Shown here: in pieces, positions 5,674 to 11,564 of the stretch | Position numbering within the stretch: the stretch's first letter is position 1 | How the letters are laid out: each line of letters starts with the position of its first letter | DNA from: JAFDVL01 sp043775925 | GTDB lineage: Bacteria; Acidobacteriota; Blastocatellia; RBC074 | Reading direction: 5' to 3' | Assembly: GCA_043775925.1 (NCBI GenBank) | Contig: JAYVRW010000358.1 | Coordinates: 1 to 11,564, forward strand | Length of the DNA stretch: 11,564 nt | Notes under the pieces: model-generated | The model's input: the letters and a program-made list of their open reading frames with translations, nothing else | What the model was told of the DNA's origin: nothing | The model's database searches: none | Made by a program: the position numbers and the translations under genes

Positions 5674-8600
5674 ACGTTGGAAGCAAGTCGAACCCCTCTA
5701 CCATGCTGCATTAGATAAAGCACCCGAAGAACGCGGCGGCTTCCTGAACGAAGCCTGTGTGGGCGATGATGAACTCCGAGTGGAAATTGCCGCGTTGCTC
5801 TCCAGTGATGGCCGTGCGGAAAACTTCATCGAAAAGTCCGCATTTGAAGTTGCAGCCAGAGCCTTGGCGGCCTCGCCGTCGCAATCAGTGGAACCCTCCA
5901 TTCCGACGCAAATCAGTAGTTACCGCATCCTTGCCCCGCTGGGCCGAGGCGGTATGGGCGAAGTGTATCTTGCACTCGATTCACGGCTAGGGCGTAAGGT
6001 GGCCATTAAGCTGTTGCCCGCCAAGTTTACGACCAATCCCGACCGGGTACGGCGCTTCGAGCAGGAAGCACACGCCGTCTCGGCGCTCAATCATCCGAAT
6101 ATCATCACCATCCATGAGATCGGCGAAACGGCGGAAGAAGCTGGCGGCACTCACTACATCGTAACCGAGTACATCGAAGGCGAGACGCTCCGCCAGCATC
6201 TGAAGAACACGCCACAACAACGGTTGAGGCCAGACGCAGCACTGGACATCGCCGTACAAATCACCGCTGCCCTTGCCATCGCCCACGAGAACGGAATTAT
6301 TCATCGTGACATCAAGCCGGAAAACGTCATGTTGCGCAAAGATGGTATCGTGAAGGTGCTGGACTTCGGGTTGGCCAAGTTGAGCGAGCAGAAGAGCGAC
6401 GGAGGGACGGAGGAACAAAGCGACGGAACGATGGAGCGACCAGGAGAAGATGCTCCGACGACTCCTTTTTCTCTCCATCCCTCGGCCCCGCCATCCCAAA
6501 CGGGTTCAGGCGCGATGTTAGGAACCCCACGCTACATGTCGCCGGAACAAGCAGGCGGCAAAAAGGTAGATGCGCGAACAGATATCTTTAGCCTGGGCGT
6601 CATGCTTTATGAAATGATTGCGGGATATGCGCCTTTCGCCTGTGCTTCGCCAGAGGAGACAATGGCCGCCATCTTGCACGACGAAGCGTTGCCACTCGTG
6701 GAGTACGCACCGGAAATGCCTGGAGCGTTGGAACGCATCGTGCGTCAGACATTGAGCAAAGCGCGCACCGACCGTTATCAAACCGCCAGCGCGTTGTTGA
6801 CCGACTTAAAAGAATTGAAGCAACACCTGGAGATACAATCAAAACTTAGCGAGGGCGAGTGGGCCTCGTCGAGCCGCCTTCCAGCCCTCACCGAAAAAGA
6901 TTTGATCCTGCTGGCTGATTTCGAAAACAAAACATCTGACGAAATCTTTGAGGGAACGCTCAAGCAAGGGCTGGCGATACAGTTGCGCCAGTCGCCTTTC
7001 CTGGGGCTGTTTCCCGAAGAGCGCGTGCGGCAAACGCTGCGGCTGATGAAACGCTCGCCCGACGAACGCATCACAATGCGGATCGCACGCGAAATCTGTG
7101 TACGCAATAATCTCAAAGCGCTGATCGCCGGTTCCATCGCTCCGCTCGGCAGTCATTATGTCATCACGCTGGAAGCGATCTATGGTCAAACAGGCGAAAC
7201 AATTGAGACGGATCAGATCGAAGCCGACAGCAAAGAGCAGGTGTTGCGTGCGCTTTCGCAAGCGGCAGCCCGGCTCCGTGCCAAGCTCGGCGAGTCGTTG
7301 AGTTCGATCCAGCGGTTCAATGCGGAATTGGAAGAAATTACGACGCCGAAGCTGGAAGCGTTTCAGGCGTACTCGCTCGGCTATGAGCAAACACTCAATG
7401 GCAGGTTACTGGACGCGATCCAGCTTTACCGACGCGCCGTCGAGCTTGACCCGGATTTGGCCTATGCCTGGAGCATGCTCAATATTCATCACAACGTCAT
7501 TGGCCAACCGGGGCTGGCCGCCGAATATGCCGAGAAAGCCTATGCGCTGAAAGATCGCGTGAGTGATTACGAGCAACTGCAAATCACGTTTCGCTATCAC
7601 TTCATGGGCACAGGCGACATGCATAAGGCGCTGGAGGCGGCTAACCTCTTCAAGCGCATCTACCCGCGCACCTCAACCGCACCCATTGACGTGTTGGCCT
7701 CGCACGACCTGCTGGGGCAACACGATCTGGCTGTTGCAGAAGGCTACGATGCCATCCGCCTCAACCCCAACTATGCGCCCGCGTACTGGTATCTGGGCCG
7801 TTCGTTGCTGCGCGTGAGCCAGTTTGCCAAGGCCAAAGAGATTTTCCAGCAGGCGCTCGAACAGAAATTCGATCTGACCAATATTCACACAGCGCTGTAT
7901 CAGATCGCATTTGCAGAAGGCGACACAGACGGCATGCAGGAGCAACTGAACTGGGCGAAAGGAAGGCCGGATGAATACGTCACGTTTGATTGGCAGGCGG
8001 GAACCGCAGCCTTTGCGGGCCAATGGCGCAAAGCACAGGAGCTGGCGCACGGTGCGATTGAACTGACCGCGCGCGGCATCACGAAAGAGTTGGCCGCACG
8101 ATATGCGACGGAACAAGCGTTGCGCGGCGCAATCCTTGGCGATTATCAACAAGCTGCCATCGCTGCGGAGCAAGGACTGAAGATCGAGCGCGGACGCGCT
8201 TCGCTCCCACGGGCGGCGCTGGCATTGGCATTAGGTGGTGCGGCAGAGCAGGCAGCGCCGCTGATTGACGAGCTATGCCAACGCTATCCCGAAGACACGG
8301 TGATTAACTTTATCTGGCTTCCGGTCATTCGCGCGGCGTTGTTGCTGGCGGGAAATAATGCGGACCAGGCGGCGCAGGCAGTGGAACAGTTACAACTCAC
8401 AGCCAGCTATGAAGCCGCGTCTGAATACTGGCCGCAAACTTTGCGCGGGCAAGCTTATTTGCAACTCAAACGCGGCGAGGAAGCAGCGCAGGAATTTCAA
8501 AAAATCCTTGCGCACCGGGGCCAATCGCCACTCTCGCCGTTGTACCCACTGGCGCATTTGGGACTGGCACGCGCGGCGGCGCTGGCCGGGGATACGATGA

Positions 8601-8716
8601 GAAGTCGAAAGGCTTGGGAAGATTTTTCAGCCGCGTGGCGGGAAGCGGATGCAGATCAGCCGATTCTACTGGCGGCGCAGTGCGAGTTTGAGCCACTACC
8701 CGCCCATCTCCGCTAA
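5663..8716 (+). CDS. Ser/Thr protein kinase with TolB-like segment and TPR tail
   Basis: 1017 residues. ATG at 5663 has GGAG about 9 bases upstream and overlaps the sigma factor end by 11 bases. Residues 1-80 are a helical leader typical of acidobacterial kinases. The Hanks kinase domain is about 87-385: glycine loop GRGGMGEV (94-101), VAIK with Lys116, helix-C Glu135, HRDIKPEN with Asp216, DFG at 234-236, SPE at 293-295 and DIFSLG at 307-312. All catalytic residues are intact, so the kinase should be active. The DFG-to-GTPRY interval is about 45 residues, roughly double the usual, because of a repeat insertion. Residues about 411-545 (LILLADFENKTSD onward) resemble the TolB/FlgO-like segment seen in such kinases. 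TPR-like helical repeats run from about 570 to the end (e.g. AIQLYRRAVELDPDLAYAW). No transmembrane helix is seen, so a soluble cytosolic signalling protein is likely. The 3' end overlaps a convergent pseudogene by 21 bases. Confidence 0.95.
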   Translation: MTPERWKQVEPLYHAALDKAPEERGGFLNEACVGDDELRVEIAALLSSDGRAENFIEKSAFEVAARALAASPSQSVEPSIPTQISSYRILAPLGRGGMGEVYLALDSRLGRKVAIKLLPAKFTTNPDRVRRFEQEAHAVSALNHPNIITIHEIGETAEEAGGTHYIVTEYIEGETLRQHLKNTPQQRLRPDAALDIAVQITAALAIAHENGIIHRDIKPENVMLRKDGIVKVLDFGLAKLSEQKSDGGTEEQSDGTMERPGEDAPTTPFSLHPSAPPSQTGSGAMLGTPRYMSPEQAGGKKVDARTDIFSLGVMLYEMIAGYAPFACASPEETMAAILHDEALPLVEYAPEMPGALERIVRQTLSKARTDRYQTASALLTDLKELKQHLEIQSKLSEGEWASSSRLPALTEKDLILLADFENKTSDEIFEGTLKQGLAIQLRQSPFLGLFPEERVRQTLRLMKRSPDERITMRIAREICVRNNLKALIAGSIAPLGSHYVITLEAIYGQTGETIETDQIEADSKEQVLRALSQAAARLRAKLGESLSSIQRFNAELEEITTPKLEAFQAYSLGYEQTLNGRLLDAIQLYRRAVELDPDLAYAWSMLNIHHNVIGQPGLAAEYAEKAYALKDRVSDYEQLQITFRYHFMGTGDMHKALEAANLFKRIYPRTSTAPIDVLASHDLLGQHDLAVAEGYDAIRLNPNYAPAYWYLGRSLLRVSQFAKAKEIFQQALEQKFDLTNIHTALYQIAFAEGDTDGMQEQLNWAKGRPDEYVTFDWQAGTAAFAGQWRKAQELAHGAIELTARGITKELAARYATEQALRGAILGDYQQAAIAAEQGLKIERGRASLPRAALALALGGAAEQAAPLIDELCQRYPEDTVINFIWLPVIRAALLLAGNNADQAAQAVEQLQLTASYEAASEYWPQTLRGQAYLQLKRGEEAAQEFQKILAHRGQSPLSPLYPLAHLGLARAAALAGDTMRSRKAWEDFSAAWREADADQPILLAAQCEFEPLPAHLR
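6394..6483 (+). repeat. Degenerate 8-base tandem repeat and imperfect inverted repeat inside kinase gene
   Basis: From 6394 to 6441 six 8-base units follow one another: GAGCGACG, GAGGGACG, GAGGAACA, AAGCGACG, GAACGATG, GAGCGACC. The purine-rich stretch 6402-6420 is an imperfect inverted match (15 of 19) to the pyrimidine-rich stretch 6465-6483. Because 8 is not a multiple of 3, successive units encode different residues, giving a polar, acidic and then Pro/Ser/Thr-rich stretch (about residues 243-280) in the kinase activation loop. The strict DNA period with no amino-acid period says the tract arose at DNA level, by slippage or insertion of a dispersed repeat. Confidence 0.75.
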
Positions 8717-9095
8717 CTTAATCGTCCGCCCTTCCGCCGCCGACCGATCTGCGGGATAGACGACGCGATGCGATTCAAAGGCTGTGTCGAAATCGGTGAG
8801 CGGGTTTTTTCGCCAGCTTTGGTCGCATCAACAAACGCCTGAAATTGCGGCTGATACGGATGATCAGACACATCGCCCGAATCCACGAGCGCGATTTCCA
8901 GATGGCTCCATTTGTTTTTGTTGGTTTTGAGTTTTTGCGAATGAAAACGATTGTCGAGCAGGCTGCCTTCGCTGCCGACCAGGTGAATGTGAAAATAATA
9001 TGGCTGTAAACAGTCCGTCACCGAAGCGATTTTACCAATTTTCCCGTCTTTGAATTTTAAGAGCGTTACCGAAGTCGTGTCGTATTCGTAATGTG
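8696..9095 (-). pseudogene. Gfo/Idh/MocA-family oxidoreductase, 3' fragment with frameshift
   Basis: Read on the minus strand from about 9095, the frame gives YEYDTTSVTLLKFKDGKIGK, then TDCLQPYYFHIHLVGSEGSL, DSGDVSDHPYQPQFQAFVDA. This is the C-terminal beta-sheet domain of Gfo/Idh/MocA NAD(P)-dependent dehydrogenases. At a run of six T on the plus strand (8805-8810) the frame breaks; adding one base restores PLTDFDTAFESHRVVYPADR and RTIKLAEMGG before a TAG at 8698-8696. Only about 130 of the usual 350-400 residues remain. The NAD-binding Rossmann half and the start are missing, so no enzyme can be made. The fragment ends inside the 3' end of the kinase gene, on the opposite strand. Confidence 0.85.
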
Positions 9096-9206
9096 TATGA
9101 CGTGAGCGCCGACAGACAGAAGTTTCTGGTGATTCGCCAGTTGGAAGACGCTTCGATGCGACCTCTGACTGTGGTACAAAATTTTACAGAATTGCTGAAG
9201 AAGTAG
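9096..9206 (+). pseudogene. 3' fragment of a PD40 / protein kinase-type gene
   Basis: 36 codons read YDVSADRQKFLVIR, then MRPLTVVQNFTELLKK, ending at TAG (9204-9206). A YDVS-x-D-x-x-x-FLV strand followed by a PLTVV-x-N-(F/W)-x-x-x-LKK end is the C-terminal signature of acidobacterial proteins carrying WD40-like PD40 beta-propellers, often fused to Ser/Thr kinases. There is no start codon context or upstream domain: immediately to the left lies the oxidoreductase remnant on the other strand. The piece is a truncated leftover, recognised from motif memory and not from a search. Confidence 0.65.
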
Positions 9207-9258
9207 CCCCTATTTTGCCGCCTCAGCCCTTCCTGTCAGGTTTTAATGGCTAATTATA

Positions 9259-9699
9259 TTATTGTTCTGTTTTTTGCGTCTGATGAACGAGCAAGCGCCA
9301 GTTCCCGTCTTCCTTCACCCAGACGTGCAAAATTTTGGCGACGCGCGAAATGGACGTTTCACCGTAGTTGCCTTCGATTTCAATTTCACAGGAATAAATC
9401 GCCGTATTGATGAAAACCTGGACGGATTCTTTACGCGCCGTCATCCCTTTATATTTTAAGTTTCCTGATTTGACATCTGAAATTAGTGTCGCCCGGTCAT
9501 GCGTTTTCCCGTTCCAATCGTTATAACTGAGATGTTTGGAGTAGATGTCTTCAAGCGCAGTGCTGGCGGTGAGTAGTGCCGTTCTCCATGACTTTTCTTG
9601 ATTCAGAATTTCCTGTTCAGGCGCAGTGGGCTGAGCAAAGCCTGAAAAACAAAACGATAAAAGAAACACGAAAATCAGCAGCGGTTTTTTCATTGTCAT
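9259..9699 (-). CDS. Exported DUF4440 / NTF2-like (SnoaL-like) protein
   Basis: 146 residues from ATG at 9699; a second ATG at 9693 (MKKPLLIF) would work equally well. Residues 1-22 are a signal peptide ending SGFAQ. The mature part is one NTF2-like domain: helix EILNQEKSWRTALL (30-43), an LSYNDWNGK turn (58-65), strands around SVQVFINTAIYSCEIEIEG (92-110) and the closing motif HVWVKEDGNWRLLVHQ (125-140), which is the usual DUF4440 ending. The fold is a cone with a ligand pocket; whether it binds or catalyses is unknown. Its start overlaps the stop of the preceding gene by four bases (ATGA, 9696-9699), implying translational coupling to a paralogue. Confidence 0.88.
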   Translation of the reverse strand: MTMKKPLLIFVFLLSFCFSGFAQPTAPEQEILNQEKSWRTALLTASTALEDIYSKHLSYNDWNGKTHDRATLISDVKSGNLKYKGMTARKESVQVFINTAIYSCEIEIEGNYGETSISRVAKILHVWVKEDGNWRLLVHQTQKTEQ

Positions 9700-10235
9700 T
9701 TGATCTCAGTACTCTGATGCGTCGTTAATTGCCAGCGTCCATCTTTCTTCACGTAGACGTGTGTATACCGCGCAGTTGTTTCAAGTGGTGGGTTCGGTTT
9801 GTTTTGTAATTTAGCCTTCCAGCGGGCAGTCACAATCGCCGTATCGCCGTTCACGATGATTTTAGAATTATCACGTTTCACCAGAGAATATTTGGTCGTG
9901 CCATCGCGCAGACTTTTCAGGTAGCTGGCTTTCGTTTCGACTTTGCCGTTACTGCGCGTGTACTGCAAATTATCAGCCAGAATGGTTTCGAGCTTCGTTA
10001 CATTTTCATTCAGCAATGCCTGCGCCCATTCGTGTTCCACCTTTTCGATCTCTTGTTTTGCTGGAGTCATTTTTGCTTTCGTGACTTCTTTCGGCTTGGC
10101 GACGACGAGCTTGGGTTTCGTGCCGGGCTGGACGACTCTGGCTCTGGTGTGAGTTTCCTGCGGTTGTGTAGAAGATTGCGCGAACGCAGTGATAGGCAAA
10201 GCTATCAAGAGGGGGAAAATAGGTAGTAGTTTCAT
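9696..10235 (-). CDS. Exported DUF4440 / NTF2-like protein with Lys/Pro-rich linker
   Basis: 179 residues from ATG at 10235 (MKLLPIFPLLIALPITAFAQ signal peptide). A TTG six codons upstream is possible but would add a charged stretch ahead of the signal peptide. Between the cleavage site and the domain lies a basic linker (about 30-62; KPKLVVAKPKEVTKAKM). The DUF4440 domain runs about 62-178: EIEKVEHEWAQALLN, DNLQYTRSNGKVETKASYL, then IVNGDTAIVTARWKAKL and HVYVKKDGRWQLTTHQST. It is a paralogue of the following gene, with shared GK-x-x-(T/D)-(K/R)-A and W-(Q/R)-L-x-x-HQ patterns. The linker could tether the domain to the cell surface or to another polymer (inference). Only a weak ribosome binding site is visible. 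Confidence 0.88.
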   Translation of the reverse strand: MKLLPIFPLLIALPITAFAQSSTQPQETHTRARVVQPGTKPKLVVAKPKEVTKAKMTPAKQEIEKVEHEWAQALLNENVTKLETILADNLQYTRSNGKVETKASYLKSLRDGTTKYSLVKRDNSKIIVNGDTAIVTARWKAKLQNKPNPPLETTARYTHVYVKKDGRWQLTTHQSTEIK

Positions 10236-10310
10236 ACGCTTAAAATATCTCAAGTCTGAAGGATGACTTACCGTAATTGGAAAAATTTCCTGAGCGCGGC
10301 AGCTCCTGCA

Positions 10311-10342
10311 ATGATTGAATTATTGTTGGAAAGTTCAATCAT
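10311..10342. repeat. Short inverted repeat, possible hairpin
   Basis: Exact 9-base arms ATGATTGAA (10311-10319) and TTCAATCAT (10334-10342) flank a 14-base loop in the 172-base gap between the sulfatase and DUF4440 genes. There is no T-tract on the minus strand, so it is not an obvious terminator. It could be an operator-like site, or chance in AT-rich DNA. Confidence 0.4.
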
Positions 10343-10407
10343 ACCTGTAGTCTCGCACGCTCCGCAAATAAAATTGATATTACCAGTTGTCATCGAAACA
10401 GTTTGCG

Positions 10408-11564
10408 CTAACGTGTCCGATCAACCTGGCGAGCTTTCGACAAAATTTGTTTGAGTTCCAGGACTTTGGCTGGATTTTTGAGGGCGAGATTATTTTTTTC
10501 TCCCAGGTCGGTTGAGAGATCGTAAAGCTGTTCCTGTGTGTCGTTGCCCAGTTCAATGGCGGTGAATGGATCATATTTACGACCTTTACCAGGCTCAATA
10601 TATTTCCAATTGTTCTTTAACACCGACAACGTTCCCGCCTGCTCAATTAGATACGAGCGCCCTTTAGCTGATTTTCCCAACATAGCGTCAATGACATTGA
10701 AGCTGTCAGGCGCATCGTTATTCGACAGGCTTTGTTTAGTGAATGCTGCAAATGAAGCAAGGAAATCTATTTGACAAATTAGCGCTTCAGAAACACCAGG
10801 TTTGATTTTATGAGGCCATCGCACGAGGAAGGGAATTCGCGTACCCGCTTCAAACGCACTGTATTTACCACCGCGCAAATCCCCGGCTGGTCTGTGTCCG
10901 TTCAGGTTTTCTACTGCGCCGTCGTTGTATCCGTCATCAACTACGGGGCCGTTATCGCTGGATAAAATCACCATCGTGTTGTCAGATAATTTAAGGCGAT
11001 CCAGCGTGTCGAGAATCTGTCCGACTGTCCAGTCGAATTGCAAAATCACATCGCCGCGTCTTCCAAGTCCGCTCTTGCCGACGAAGCGAGAATTCGGCAT
11101 ACGCGGGACGTGAATGTCGTGCGTAGAGAAATACAGAAAAAATGGTTGTGCCTTATTTTGCTCAATAAATTCAGTACCTTTACGCACGAAGACATCCGCC
11201 ATTTCTTCATCAATCCAGCGTGCAGAATTCCCTCCACTCATAAATCCGATGCGGCTGATACCATTCACAATCGTCATGTCGTGACCGTGACTAATCGGAT
11301 ATTTTAGTAAATTTGGATTTTCTTTTCCCGTTGGATCGTTGCCAATTTTTTTCGTGTAATCAACTTTAATCGGATCATTCGGATCAAGATTGAGAACGCG
11401 ATGATTTTCAACGTACACCGTTGGCACGCGGTCACCCGTAGCGGGAAGCAAAAAGCTGTAATCAAAACCTAACTCAAGCGGTCCCGGTTTGATGTCGTGA
11501 TTCCAATCCAAATCGCTTTCGCCCAAGCCCAGGTGCCATTTGCCGACTACGCCAGTTTTGTAGC
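10408..11564 (-). CDS. Arylsulfatase-type sulfatase, 5' end cut by window edge
   Basis: The open frame runs from the right edge (first whole codon TAC at 11562) to TAG at 10410-10408, 384 residues visible. It begins with YKTGVVGKWHLG, the second sulfatase signature. Later come FFLYFSTHDIHVPR (conserved His), MVILSSDNGP (metal-binding Asp-Asn; Asp codon at about 10956) and GGKYSAFEAGTRIPFLVRWP (conserved Lys). The C-terminal end has the typical EQLYDLSTDLGEKNNLA. The formylglycine-bearing C/S-x-P-x-R site should lie about 45-50 residues further upstream, outside the window, so the cofactor type cannot be judged. The enzyme would remove sulfate esters, usually from polysaccharides, and is normally exported. 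No sulfatase-maturating enzyme is in the window. It lies 172 bases upstream of the DUF4440 pair. Confidence 0.95.
   Translation of the reverse strand, partial: YKTGVVGKWHLGLGESDLDWNHDIKPGPLELGFDYSFLLPATGDRVPTVYVENHRVLNLDPNDPIKVDYTKKIGNDPTGKENPNLLKYPISHGHDMTIVNGISRIGFMSGGNSARWIDEEMADVFVRKGTEFIEQNKAQPFFLYFSTHDIHVPRMPNSRFVGKSGLGRRGDVILQFDWTVGQILDTLDRLKLSDNTMVILSSDNGPVVDDGYNDGAVENLNGHRPAGDLRGGKYSAFEAGTRIPFLVRWPHKIKPGVSEALICQIDFLASFAAFTKQSLSNNDAPDSFNVIDAMLGKSAKGRSYLIEQAGTLSVLKNNWKYIEPGKGRKYDPFTAIELGNDTQEQLYDLSTDLGEKNNLALKNPAKVLELKQILSKARQVDRTR

Noticed and set aside
7673..8173. 166-codon minus-strand open frame inside the kinase gene
   Set aside because: It is opposite the TPR-coding region, a common shadow in this base composition, with no recognisable domain.
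9207..9258. Possible terminator in the short gap between the PD40 remnant and the DUF4440 gene
   Set aside because: Only a 4-base CCTG/CAGG stem before TTTTAA is visible, which is not enough.

Overview
The window looks like a piece of an Acidobacteriota chromosome, probably Blastocatellia-like. This is inferred from three things: an ECF sigma factor overlapping a long Ser/Thr kinase with a TPR tail, an abundance of small Sec-exported proteins of poorly characterised families, and short hairpin repeats in many gaps. No rRNA or other taxonomic marker is present, so the assignment is inference. No tRNA, CRISPR array, integrase or transposase was found.

Left part (1-4830) is all on the minus strand. 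Reading in the direction of transcription, it holds a class 3 lipase (4830-3973), then a cluster of exported proteins: three two-repeat NIPSNAP-like (dimeric alpha/beta-barrel-like) paralogues (3875-3057, 2914-2114, 2088-1270), a lipocalin-like protein (1036-554), and a fourth NIPSNAP-like gene that runs off the left edge (407-1). Each gene of the exported cluster has a purine-rich GGAG-type ribosome binding site. Three of its gaps carry hairpin-rich inverted repeats (431-509, 1063-1264, 2936-3045). Two of these look like GTAG-type REP doublets (REPINs).

Middle part (4831-8716) is on the plus strand. A 234-base divergent gap with a TATAAT box precedes an ECF sigma factor (5065-5673), which overlaps by 11 bases a 1017-residue cytosolic Ser/Thr kinase with a TolB-like segment and TPR repeats (5663-8716). 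This is probably one translationally coupled signalling unit. The kinase activation loop is lengthened by a degenerate 8-base tandem repeat and an imperfect inverted repeat.

Right part (8696-11564) begins with a scar. A frameshifted 3' piece of a Gfo/Idh/MocA oxidoreductase (minus) meets, head to head near 9095, a 3' piece of a PD40/kinase-type gene (plus), as though one deletion removed the 5' ends of two divergent genes. Beyond it, on the minus strand, are a sulfatase cut by the right edge (11564-10408) and two tandem DUF4440/NTF2-like exported proteins with a 4-base overlap (10235-9696 and 9699-9259).

No defence system or clearly new machine is evident. The least ordinary features are the exported NIPSNAP-like paralogue cluster, the hairpin repeats threaded through it, the repeat inside the kinase activation loop, and the two-gene deletion scar.
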